Shown: positions 1-6,080, counted from the first letter of the stretch. The stretch is 7,952 nt of DNA from an uncultured Alphaproteobacteria bacterium (GCA_944391355.1 CALXTG010000187.1:1-7952); one strand, 5' to 3'. Notes: a model not told the origin generated them from the letters alone. A program made the numbers and translations.

Positions 1-215
1 ATAACATCTTCGTCAATACAGACGAAGCAAATACCTTGGTTCTCGGATTTTCCCGCTATTTTGGAGATAAAGGATTAAATTCTCTGGTAGAAATAAATCG
101 AATGAATCTGGAGGATTATAAAAATTATCTTTATAAAATTTTATCCTTCTACGCAAGTAACATATCGGACTGTATTCTTCTGGAAGATGCTACATATCCT
201 GAAAGCCCCAAATAA
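1..215 (+). CDS. C-terminal end of an unrecognised protein (partial at window start)
   Basis: The reading frame is open from base 3 to the TAA at 213-215 and enters from outside the window, giving the last 70 residues of a longer protein. The visible part is mixed alpha/beta in character, with acidic and aromatic residues (for example FSRYFGDKGLNSLVEINRMN), no transmembrane stretch and no motif I recognise. It ends with a short hydrophilic tail (TYPESPK). It converges on the membrane-protein gene that ends at 298. No convincing stem-plus-T-run terminator is seen in the 82-base gap. I cannot assign a function. That it is coding is supported by an uninterrupted frame with ordinary codon composition, but the piece is short. 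Confidence 0.55.
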   Translation, partial: NIFVNTDEANTLVLGFSRYFGDKGLNSLVEINRMNLEDYKNYLYKILSFYASNISDCILLEDATYPESPK

Positions 216-297
216 AAAAACAGGCATCTTTAGAAATTCCTATAGTTGTTGACTTGATTAAACCAATCGATTTCAAAATTTTTTTGCATTACAACCT

Positions 298-879
298 TCA
301 TTGATGCAAAAGAACGATTGTCGCCGTTGCGGCAATTATAAGAAATAGATATGAAAGCGCCAATAATAAAAAACCTTTTAAAAAAGCATTTATCTTGAGC
401 CCGACAATAAAATGACGCATTAATGCCAAAACACATAGCGGCCAGATGACCGTCAAACTCCCGGCGAAGGAATATATTAGCGCTTCTGAGGACAGTGAAG
501 AAACATATTTTTTTATCTCAGACAGTAAAGCTCCCCAATAAACAAAGAAAAAAAACGTTACCTCAAGGATATCCCGCCGCCAAGATAACTTACCGCTAAA
601 TATTCTATCGCCTATAGCTTTATATAAAAGATAAAACATTGTAAAATAGAGATAAAATCCCGCAAACGAAATCAAAGTATAACGGCAGGGATATCCGCCT
701 TCCAAAAACCAATGAAATAATTTACCCTCTATAATATATCCACGATTCCACAAACCCGATGAACAGCTGGATCCCATTGTGTTAGTTTCCATCATGACTA
801 TCCATAAATACTTTGCAACCATTAAAAGCAAAAAACTTAAAAACAAATACCCTACCCACTGCCTAACATTCTTTTGCAT
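298..879 (-). CDS. Hypothetical multi-pass inner-membrane protein
   Basis: The protein has 193 residues starting at the ATG at 879, which has a GGGAGAGAG ribosome-binding site about 5 bases upstream. An in-frame TTG at 897 would add six residues but would put that binding site inside the gene. Hydrophobic segments lie at about residues 9-29, 67-86, 106-120, 135-158 and 165-191, so four or five membrane spans are likely. A loop between spans 1 and 2 has cysteines 39 and 65, which could form a disulfide if periplasmic. Basic residues (RRD at 101-103, KLSW before it) suggest a cytoplasmic loop. No family motif is recognised. It is divergent from the exported protein starting at 1018, with a shared intergenic region of about 140 bases. 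Confidence 0.72.
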   Translation of the reverse strand: MQKNVRQWVGYLFLSFLLLMVAKYLWIVMMETNTMGSSCSSGLWNRGYIIEGKLFHWFLEGGYPCRYTLISFAGFYLYFTMFYLLYKAIGDRIFSGKLSWRRDILEVTFFFFVYWGALLSEIKKYVSSLSSEALIYSFAGSLTVIWPLCVLALMRHFIVGLKINAFLKGFLLLALSYLFLIIAATATIVLLHQ

Positions 880-918
880 TAACTCTCTCCCAACCAAGTA
901 CTTATACTAAATATATCT

Positions 919-924
919 ATTATA
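919..924 (-). promoter_or_regulatory. Possible -10 box for the membrane-protein gene
   Basis: The minus strand reads TATAAT here, 40 bases before the ATG at 879. No good -35 hexamer sits 16-18 bases upstream, so this is only a half-supported promoter. Confidence 0.3.
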
Positions 925-929
925 AAACA

Positions 930-957
930 TTGACAATTACAATTTGTATTTTATAGT
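930..957 (+). promoter_or_regulatory. Sigma-70-type promoter for the exported eight-cysteine protein
   Basis: TTGACA (930-935) and TATAGT (952-957) are separated by 16 bases. A second TATAAT at 958-963 is too far from the -35 to pair with it. Transcription would start near 964, leaving a leader of about 54 bases before the ATG at 1018. The AAGAGGA ribosome-binding site is at 1005-1011. Confidence 0.6.
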
Positions 958-1017
958 TATAATACTTTATAGTTCGCAGAACCGTAAAAAACGAAGCCTG
1001 ACGCAAGAGGAACTCAC

Positions 1018-1761
1018 ATGAAAAAACTATTTCTGCTTTGGGGAATAATGGCAGCTTTCATTCCTACTGCCAAAGCCGATATATGTTATGACATGCATCA
1101 CGAGATATCAGCAAAAGCCGTTGAAATTCTTAAGTCTCAAAAAGAAATATATAAATACTGCTCTATTTGTAAAGACGCCGCCCCGCAAACAATTCAAATA
1201 AATAAAATCACGGAAAACGAGCATATTTATGTAAATGATAAAGCCTTAGATTTAGCTCATATATACTATAAAAAAGGCAGCAAATACATAAATCTGGGCA
1301 TTTCTTCCGGCTGCATAAAACCCGGCGAATACGGAATCAGCGCAGAATTGGCAGATTTACCGGTTATACATAAGACCAAAGAGAGCAACAAACAACAGGC
1401 TAAAAAACAAGCACAAACAATCTATGAAGAATGCAGCTCCCGTTTTCGCGATAAAGAAGCCGTATCCACAGCAGACATGGTCGAGCAAAATATTAATGTA
1501 AACAATTGTCTGGCAGATGCTGTCAAAAAGGAAATCGAACAAGGCTTTGAACCGGAACAGCAAACACAAATGTTTGAATACCTAAAAGAAATAAGAAGAG
1601 GGATATTGGGCTTTTATGCAGGCATTTATGCCGACAATAAATATTGCTATGGAAGTTGCGGCACGATAACAAATCTCTTACCTTACGGCGATGAATACAA
1701 TATATTGATAGAAATGCTGGAAAATCTTCTGTTTCTCAATATTGAAAAAAACGGATATTAG
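1018..1761 (+). CDS. Exported eight-cysteine protein, C-terminal half faintly LprI-like
   Basis: The protein has 247 residues with a clear Sec signal peptide: KK, a hydrophobic core, then cleavage after AKA at about residue 20. The mature part has eight cysteines (23, 48, 51, 99, 139, 164, 210, 214), including a CxxC at 48-51, so it is probably disulfide-bonded in the periplasm or outside the cell. Residues 21-112 look like a beta-rich domain. A Lys/Gln-rich helical linker (about 118-138) leads to a helical domain whose cysteine spacing (139, 164, 210) loosely recalls the LprI/DUF1311 lysozyme-inhibitor type. That resemblance is weak and from pattern only. AAGAGGA precedes the ATG by about 6 bases, and a good promoter lies upstream. 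It converges on the cysteine-rich gene ending at 1846. Function unknown; an envelope or secreted role is the safe reading. Confidence 0.78.
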   Translation: MKKLFLLWGIMAAFIPTAKADICYDMHHEISAKAVEILKSQKEIYKYCSICKDAAPQTIQINKITENEHIYVNDKALDLAHIYYKKGSKYINLGISSGCIKPGEYGISAELADLPVIHKTKESNKQQAKKQAQTIYEECSSRFRDKEAVSTADMVEQNINVNNCLADAVKKEIEQGFEPEQQTQMFEYLKEIRRGILGFYAGIYADNKYCYGSCGTITNLLPYGDEYNILIEMLENLLFLNIEKNGY

Positions 1762-1811
1762 TCCAACCTAATACTTAATCCTAAACCGTTCAACTCTGTT
1801 TGCTAATCCGG

Positions 1812-1833
1812 CGGTATAAGAGCCGTAATACCG
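1812..1833. terminator. Small hairpin between convergent genes (weak terminator candidate)
   Basis: CGGTAT (1812-1817) and ATACCG (1828-1833) form a 6-bp stem with a 10-base loop in the 84-base gap between the convergent stops at 1761 and 1846. There is no T-run on either side, so it is not a classical intrinsic terminator. Position is the main argument. Confidence 0.25.
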
Positions 1834-1845
1834 GCACTTCCAATA

Positions 1846-2982
1846 TCATTTATCAACGCAAAGCAAGTGCAAACGGCTGTTTCCTGCTGTTTTAGGAAAA
1901 GCTTCGGTTCTGATAGTCCTGTCTTTTGATAAAAAATATCCTTCAGCAGGCAAAGCTCCCAGACGACTGCTGTATTCGCCGCCGACAAAAACCGTAAAAT
2001 CCTCATCATCACAAATAGTCATAATCTCTTCGACATTCTCGGCAATTTGCTTCCGCAGCGGAAGTGTCATCCCGGCTGCCTGACACATATTCTGCGCGCT
2101 TAAATTATCACCGCCTCTGAAAGGCAGACATTTCCAACCATTATTGGTTGGCGGCACCGGCAAACAACGGTTCAGATAACAAAATTCCGTCGCCGGGCAA
2201 TCGTGATTAGAAAGACACCTCTGCTCCTGATCCTCTGGCATTCTGACCCGACAGAAACTTTTATCCCAATAACCGCCGCAGGAAAAACAGCTTTCGGCAT
2301 CCTTATAGAAACTTAAATCAACAGAACACAAATTACAACCCGCTCCGGACATATAACGTCGTCCTTCGCAAACTTGTCGGCATTTTTCTTCATTAAAAAC
2401 CATATAAACAGGATACTTCTCATCGCACCGATGACAAATTCCCGCACTGTCCATCAGCGGAACTTCTGCCGGACAAGATAATACCGTTAAAGGATTTCCG
2501 CCTCCCTGTTTAAGGACAACCCGATTAGGGCAGGCAAAAGGAGTTATAAAATCATAATTATATTTCATATCTACACGGACATCAGCTGCCGTATGACAAT
2601 CATGGCAGGTTTCATCCCAACTCTTCAGGGGTTTACCTTCCGGACACCCCCCGTTAATTGCTTTCTCGCCGGAAGTATAGTGCCGTGTATCCCATAATGA
2701 CGCAGCCTTTTTATCGACAAAACAATTCCCCTCATTATCCCGAAAGGAAAATTCCTGCGGACATTCTTTAAGCCGGCAAATAACATAACCATAACTATCA
2801 CTGCCGCGTTTTTCGGCAACCCGATCGGGACATATGCGGCGGCAATCCTCAACATAACCGACCTCAAAAGCCAACGGACTGTCGCAACGAAAACATTGCC
2901 CTTTAACATAAAGATCGCATTCAGGCTCAGCCGCAGCACCCCCTGCAAACAAAACCCCTAACAATATAAATGCCAACCGCAT
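1846..2982 (-). CDS. Secreted cysteine-rich modular protein
   Basis: The protein has 378 residues. A signal peptide (residues 1-18, cleavage after AAA) is followed by a mature chain with 30 cysteines. Several occur as CxxC pairs (30-33, 126-129, 183-186, 216-219, 232-235) and alternate with spacers such as CRRICPDR, ACPNR and CRQVCEGRR, which suggests diverged repeats of one small disulfide module. Residues 256-273 have an EGF-like or dickkopf-like spacing (C-x5-C-x5-C-x4-C). The last 95 residues form a cysteine-poor domain with LSAQNMCQAAGMTLP at the front and LLCVDK at the end, which could be a C-type-lectin-like binding fold; this is tentative. The gene starts 3 bases after the stop of the small lipoprotein upstream. 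Its strong ribosome-binding site (GAGGAAGAGGG, minus strand of 2990-3000) lies inside that gene's acidic tail codons, so the two are transcribed together. It is probably a surface or secreted adhesin-like protein. Confidence 0.8.
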   Translation of the reverse strand: MRLAFILLGVLFAGGAAAEPECDLYVKGQCFRCDSPLAFEVGYVEDCRRICPDRVAEKRGSDSYGYVICRLKECPQEFSFRDNEGNCFVDKKAASLWDTRHYTSGEKAINGGCPEGKPLKSWDETCHDCHTAADVRVDMKYNYDFITPFACPNRVVLKQGGGNPLTVLSCPAEVPLMDSAGICHRCDEKYPVYMVFNEEKCRQVCEGRRYMSGAGCNLCSVDLSFYKDAESCFSCGGYWDKSFCRVRMPEDQEQRCLSNHDCPATEFCYLNRCLPVPPTNNGWKCLPFRGGDNLSAQNMCQAAGMTLPLRKQIAENVEEIMTICDDEDFTVFVGGEYSSRLGALPAEGYFLSKDRTIRTEAFPKTAGNSRLHLLCVDK

Positions 2983-2985
2983 ATT

Positions 2986-3207
2986 TTATCCCTCTTCCTC
3001 CTCTGTATTAAGCCAATAATGATCGACCCCCATATGAAAACCTCTATCATAATCCGTACGCTTCACAAAAACACCATTATCCTCACTTGAGGGATCGGGA
3101 AGAATCTCAAAAATAAAATCATAATTTATTGCACGTGGGTTTTTATCTTTTACCTTAGGATGCATAGTGTCAAAATGGCAGGAACACAAAACCATTGCCA
3201 CCAACAT
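2986..3207 (-). CDS. Small lipoprotein with apparent frameshift in its signal peptide
   Basis: The open frame from the ATG at 3207 gives 73 residues (MLVAMVLCSCHFD...), with a signal peptide too short to be normal and a TAA two codons upstream. The ribosome-binding site (GGTGGAAGAG) instead precedes an ATG at 3230-3232. From there the frame reads MWQRLLVI and then goes out of register. Dropping one A from the AATTAATG stretch (about 3205-3211) restores MWQRLLVIMLVAMVLCSC, a textbook lipoprotein signal with Cys at residue 18, the same position as in the neighbouring lipoprotein. The mature part is about 64 residues, hydrophilic, with an acidic end (TEEEEG). Its INYD...NGVFVKRTDYD matches the ISYE...NILVYRKDYD region of the neighbour. 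The gene may be a recent pseudogene, a sequencing error, or be translated by re-initiation. Function unknown. Confidence 0.6.
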   Translation of the reverse strand: MLVAMVLCSCHFDTMHPKVKDKNPRAINYDFIFEILPDPSSEDNGVFVKRTDYDRGFHMGVDHYWLNTEEEEG

Positions 3208-3241
3208 TAATTACCAAAAGCCTCTGCCACATCTCTTCCAC

Positions 3242-3259
3242 CTTTCGCAAAAATGGTAA
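3242..3259 (-). repeat. Leader repeat, copy before the second lipoprotein
   Basis: This 18-base stretch matches 3720-3737 at 17 of 18 positions. Each copy sits just before the ribosome-binding site of a lipoprotein gene. It shows that the two genes share ancestry through their leaders, not only their coding parts. Confidence 0.75.
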
Positions 3260-3261
3260 TA

Positions 3262-3711
3262 TTACTGCGCCTTTATCTGATATGTTTCCTGAGAATAAAC
3301 TTCAGGAGTAGGCAATCCCGGCCGCCAGTTTACATTCGCATCATAATCTTTGCGATAAACAAGAATATTCCCATCCATTGATTTCTCATCGGTGATTTCA
3401 TATGAGATCTTATCTTCTCTTTTTGACGGTTCACTGCAGTTATCCGGTTCCAAACAATGGGTATAGCTGTGACACAAATATTCGATAAAACCTATTTCAT
3501 TAACAATTAAATCACATTGATAAAATTCTCTTGCATCACAGTCAGGATGAGGGCAAAAGGTTTTTATACTGGTTAATCCTAATCTGGTATTCCAAGAATT
3601 TCTAGAATAAGGAAGCAATTCCTGATTAAACCTTTTATCAACAAATCCTTCTTTCTGGCAAGAAACAAGAATAACCGCCATTGCCAGCAGCCGCAAAATA
3701 TTTTTCCTCAT
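3262..3711 (-). CDS. Cysteine-rich lipoprotein, first of a related pair
   Basis: The protein has 149 residues. The signal peptide ends in a lipobox LVSC with the lipidated Cys at 18, after a basic start (MRKN) and a hydrophobic core. The ribosome-binding site is GGAAGAGAG directly before the ATG. The mature chain has six more cysteines (53, 58, 66, 80, 86, 92) in one central block, enough for three disulfides. A C-terminal block (about 102-125, KISYE...VYRKDYD) is shared with the small lipoprotein downstream, which lacks the cysteine block. It would be anchored in the inner or outer membrane facing the periplasm. It follows the lysozyme gene by 67 bases and has its own promoter in that gap. 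The location fits a periplasmic protector against the lysozyme, but no homology shows this. Function unknown. Confidence 0.78.
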   Translation of the reverse strand: MRKNILRLLAMAVILVSCQKEGFVDKRFNQELLPYSRNSWNTRLGLTSIKTFCPHPDCDAREFYQCDLIVNEIGFIEYLCHSYTHCLEPDNCSEPSKREDKISYEITDEKSMDGNILVYRKDYDANVNWRPGLPTPEVYSQETYQIKAQ

Positions 3712-3719
3712 CTCTCTTC

Positions 3720-3737
3720 CTTTCGCAAAAATTGTAA
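3720..3737 (-). repeat. Leader repeat, copy before the first lipoprotein
   Basis: This matches 3242-3259 at 17 of 18 bases. On the minus strand it reads TTACAATTTTTGCGAAAG and leads straight into GGAAGAGAG and the ATG. Confidence 0.75.
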
Positions 3738-3746
3738 TTTTACATA

Positions 3747-3775
3747 ATAATATACACAGATAATCATTTTGTCAC
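3747..3775 (-). promoter_or_regulatory. Internal promoter for the lipoprotein genes
   Basis: The minus strand has GTGACA (3770-3775), a 17-base spacer and TATTAT (3747-3752), each 5 of 6 to consensus. It lies between the lysozyme stop (3779) and the lipoprotein start (3711). It would let the lipoproteins be made without the lysozyme. Confidence 0.55.
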
Positions 3776-3778
3776 GAT

Positions 3779-4648
3779 TTATTTATAAAAAAATCCTTTC
3801 ATACATTGGTCATATGCCCATTTATTGCGGTCAATCAAATCTTGACGCCCGGTTTCATCACGGTGCAATTCTTTACACACAGTTGCCAAATCCGGCTTCT
3901 CTTTTTTCAACTCGGCACGTAATGCCGGCCACTTAACCGTACCATCATCTTTTCTTCCTAAAATATTGGCATTAAAATGGGTTTCTAAAATCCCCATCTG
4001 AGCAGCGGAATTTAATCGCCGATATGCCGGAAAGTTACGGCTAAGTTCCTCATGCCGCTGAACAATATCCTGCCGCAATAAATCTCGGCAATACTCCTCT
4101 GGCAATTCTAAATCTGTTTTATCTTTGTAAAAATCAGCACCAATTTTTTTCCCATAAGGCAGAGCCATCAAAGACGCATCCATCTTTCTTCTTTCTGCAT
4201 CTGTTGCCGGCAACTTTGTCCGTGCATTCCGCCACGGCTGGGCTATATGCGTCTTTTCATCCGGGCTCAGATGGCCGACACAATCCGTACGATTTCCCTC
4301 TGTATCACGATAAGCAAAAGGTTTAAGTCCCTCTTCTTTTATCAGATAATTTTCCAAACCTCTGACATTTTTCTCTATTTCTTCTCTGGACTCATAGGGG
4401 GAATCCCAACCGATTTGCCCATTATTGGGCTGATTGATTTTTTCCATCTCCACCAGCGCCGGGTTAGGGGTGTCGGCAGTCGGAACACCGATAAGCTTCC
4501 AATCTTTCAGCGGCGCATTTTTGTCCATCCCCCGCGGGTCATAGTAATAATATTCCGGATCTCCCGGTTTCTTTATCTTCGGATTCCTCATGGGAATTCG
4601 TCCCGAAAAAAGCCCTTCCTTATATTCATCCAACCAATTATCTGACAT
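3779..4648 (-). CDS. T4-type (GH24) lysozyme with unique N-terminal extension
   Basis: This is a muramidase predicted to cut the MurNAc-GlcNAc bond of peptidoglycan. In the 289-residue product, residues 106-126 align base-for-base in spacing with the T4 lysozyme active-site segment: E106-G, then D115-T-E-G, then T121 and G125-H126. This gives the E-x8-D-x5-T triad intact. The catalytic domain runs from about 95 to the end. The first 95 residues are Pro/Tyr/Lys-rich (NPKIKKPGDPEYYYYDPRG) and unlike anything I recognise. I chose the ATG at 4648 because AAAGGAAA lies 5 bases upstream; an in-frame ATG at 4687 has no such site. No signal peptide or membrane span is visible, so release needs a holin, a secretion system or lysis. 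No holin or other phage gene is nearby. It is the first gene of a minus-strand set with two lipoproteins and a cysteine-rich secreted protein. It could be a phage relic or an antibacterial effector. Confidence 0.88.
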   Translation of the reverse strand: MSDNWLDEYKEGLFSGRIPMRNPKIKKPGDPEYYYYDPRGMDKNAPLKDWKLIGVPTADTPNPALVEMEKINQPNNGQIGWDSPYESREEIEKNVRGLENYLIKEEGLKPFAYRDTEGNRTDCVGHLSPDEKTHIAQPWRNARTKLPATDAERRKMDASLMALPYGKKIGADFYKDKTDLELPEEYCRDLLRQDIVQRHEELSRNFPAYRRLNSAAQMGILETHFNANILGRKDDGTVKWPALRAELKKEKPDLATVCKELHRDETGRQDLIDRNKWAYDQCMKGFFYK

Positions 4649-4713
4649 TTTATTTCCTTTCTGTGAATATTTTATAAGAACAATCATATATAATTAACTT
4701 ATATATGGTAAAT

Positions 4714-4742
4714 AATATATGTTTTTTAATATAAAATGTCAA
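4714..4742 (-). promoter_or_regulatory. Strong sigma-70-type promoter for the lysozyme operon
   Basis: The minus strand has TTGACA (4737-4742), a 17-base spacer and TATATT (4714-4719), close to consensus. Transcription would begin near 4707, about 58 bases before the ATG at 4648. Confidence 0.68.
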
Positions 4743-5036
4743 TCCTGAAAAGAAAAACTGAGGAATTTACTAAAAGACAATAAAAAATCACATTAATTTT
4801 AAAATCATTTTTCTTTGACGACGTGTATAATTTTTCATATATCGTCCGTTCTCATTAGGAATCTCGGATAAATCTGTATTAATTACCAGCTAGATGAGTT
4901 TTTTAGCAAAAGTTCGGAGAATGGATCTCAAAATAAAAACTCAGATAGCGTGCGTAAGTAATAAGATTTGAGGACAAAAGTACCGCAGCGTACATAATAG
5001 TACGTGAGGACACTTTTGAACTTAAATCTGTATTAA
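4743..5036. other. A+T-rich intergenic region with repeat remnants
   Basis: Together with the promoter, about 390 bases separate the holA stop from the lysozyme ATG. I find no supported gene on either strand. The left part (4743-4868) is A+T-rich and featureless apart from a weak GACGA/TCGTC inverted pair around 4817-4846. The right part holds the half copy and most of the full copy of the structured repeat described separately. Confidence 0.6.
4869..4903. repeat. Half copy (one arm) of the structured repeat
   Basis: These 35 bases are identical to 5023-5057, the right arm and outer stem of the full copy, 154 bases away. The rest of the element is absent to the left. Its arm is complementary to the left arm at 4935-4949, so it could compete for pairing with the full copy. 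Confidence 0.8.
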
Positions 5037-5057
5037 TTACCAGCTAGATGAGTTTTT
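4935..5057. repeat. Structured hairpin repeat, copy 1 (over the holA 3' end)
   Basis: The core (4947-5045, 99 bases) is 90/99 identical to 6709-6807 with no gaps. The element folds end to end: AAAAACTCA (4935-4943) with TGAGTTTTT (5049-5057), TAGC with GCTA, GTAA-x-TAATA (4954-4963) with TATTA-x-TTAC (5031-5040), AGATTTGAG with CTTAAATCT (one G-T), CAAAAGT with ACTTTTG, and an apical CGTAC/GTACG with a 6-base loop. On the minus strand the hairpin ends in TTTTTATTTT, so it may terminate the leuS-lptE-holA transcript. It supplies the stop codon of holA. No transposase is seen, so any movement would be in trans, as for REP or MITE-type elements. Confidence 0.82.
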
Positions 5058-6080
5058 AAAAAGTTTTGCGGCGGCAGAAACCACCTGCAGCAACATATAC
5101 CCGACCATGTCTTCGACCGGAAAATTGGTCGTTTTGCAATCACGTTCACATTTATACAGCAGTTCCAAAACACCGAGAATTCTGTCTCTTTTCCAAAGCG
5201 CCGCCTGAGATTTAAAACTCGATTCCCGAAAGAAAATAACCCGCGGCTGCAGCTTAAACATTGCTTTATCAATCGTTTCGCCGCTTTCAAGCACCGCCTG
5301 CACCGTCAAAAGCCGGTTAAAATGCCCGGCCAGCGTCCTAACGATTGCCACCGGTTCCGTCCCTTCGTTCAAAAGTTTGCGATAAGCGGCATCAACCGCC
5401 GTTTTTCTTCCGCCAGCCGCCGCATAACACAAATCATCCATGCTTGAGGCCGATTGGTCGCTGATAACCGCTTCAACGTCTTCAACCGTCACATTTTTCT
5501 TATCGCCCATATAGGTAATCAGCTTTTCAATCTCGCCGAGACTGATTTTTCGGTCATTGGACAGACGCGAACAGAGCAGCTGCATGGTCGGTTCATTGGC
5601 GGTTAAACCGCTTTCGACTAACTTGGCCTTTGCCATACTGCGAACATCTTCATCGCGGTCTTCATAGCAGGGCAGCATCGCTGCTTCAGGGCTGTCATTT
5701 CCCCAAACCACCAGCGAGGACTTTTTATTCAAACTGCCTGCCGTAATAACCAGCAGCGTATCGGAATCCGAGCTTTCAAGCAGGGCTTTCAGCGGCTTGG
5801 TCAAATTATTATCGGCATCTTTAATTACAATTACCCGCCGGCCGCCCATCAGTGACCGGCTGTTAAACTCGGCAGCCAGCCGCCCGAAATCATCATTAAC
5901 TTCGCCGCCGTTCAGATAAACCACATTAAACGGATCATACAAATCGGCCGAAACCGTTTGCACCAGTTTACGGCTGTATTCGGCAACCAACCCTTCATTG
6001 CCGCCATAGACAACAAAAACTCTGACGGCTTTATCCGGAGATTTAAAATATTTTTCAATCTGCAGGGGTTTGAATATCAA
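5037..6080 (-). CDS. holA: DNA polymerase III subunit delta (clamp loader)
   Basis: Delta is the clamp-loader subunit that opens the beta sliding clamp during chromosome replication in the cytoplasm. The 347-residue length is normal for the family. The N-terminus (KPLQIEKYF, then VFVVYGGNEGLV at 21-32) and the DPFNVVYLNG...SLMGGRRVIVIKDAD block (49-90) are the typical alphaproteobacterial delta pattern. The C-terminal helical collar region follows (about 215-335, with EPVAIVRTLAGHFNRLL). The start is a TTG at 6080, overlapping the end of lptE by 26 bases; no ATG occurs before residue 78 and family alignment favours this start. The overlap means co-transcription with lptE. The last residues (KNSSSW) and the stop run into the structured repeat, so the natural end has probably been replaced by element sequence. 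Confidence 0.92.
   Translation of the reverse strand: MIFKPLQIEKYFKSPDKAVRVFVVYGGNEGLVAEYSRKLVQTVSADLYDPFNVVYLNGGEVNDDFGRLAAEFNSRSLMGGRRVIVIKDADNNLTKPLKALLESSDSDTLLVITAGSLNKKSSLVVWGNDSPEAAMLPCYEDRDEDVRSMAKAKLVESGLTANEPTMQLLCSRLSNDRKISLGEIEKLITYMGDKKNVTVEDVEAVISDQSASSMDDLCYAAAGGRKTAVDAAYRKLLNEGTEPVAIVRTLAGHFNRLLTVQAVLESGETIDKAMFKLQPRVIFFRESSFKSQAALWKRDRILGVLELLYKCERDCKTTNFPVEDMVGYMLLQVVSAAAKLFKNSSSW

Noticed and set aside
282..311. Inverted repeat TTTTGCAT/ATGCAAAA near the end of the membrane-protein gene
   Set aside because: A+T-rich 8-bp arms, partly inside the coding end, with no T-run following in the direction of transcription; not convincing as a terminator.
230..436. Minus-strand open frame of 68 codons
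   Set aside because: It overlaps the end of the membrane-protein gene in another frame, has no ribosome-binding site and no plausible protein character.
1357..1569. Minus-strand open frame opposite the exported protein
   Set aside because: Lies wholly antisense to a well-supported coding region with signal peptide and ribosome-binding site; a frame shadow.
4247..4645. Plus-strand open frame of 132 codons opposite the lysozyme
   Set aside because: Antisense to a gene with an intact catalytic motif; no start-site signals and an implausible composition.
4815..4831. TTGACG and TATAAT on the plus strand
   Set aside because: The two boxes are only 5 bases apart, and no gene follows on the plus strand.
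4770..4868. Short minus-strand frame running on from the half repeat (ends ...KMILKLM-stop)
   Set aside because: No ribosome-binding site, only 16 codons after its first ATG, and no recognisable family; may be a gene remnant but cannot be supported.
4869..5057. CRISPR-like direct repeats
   Set aside because: Only two 35-base copies 154 bases apart, explained as arms of one hairpin element; no regular spacers and no cas genes.
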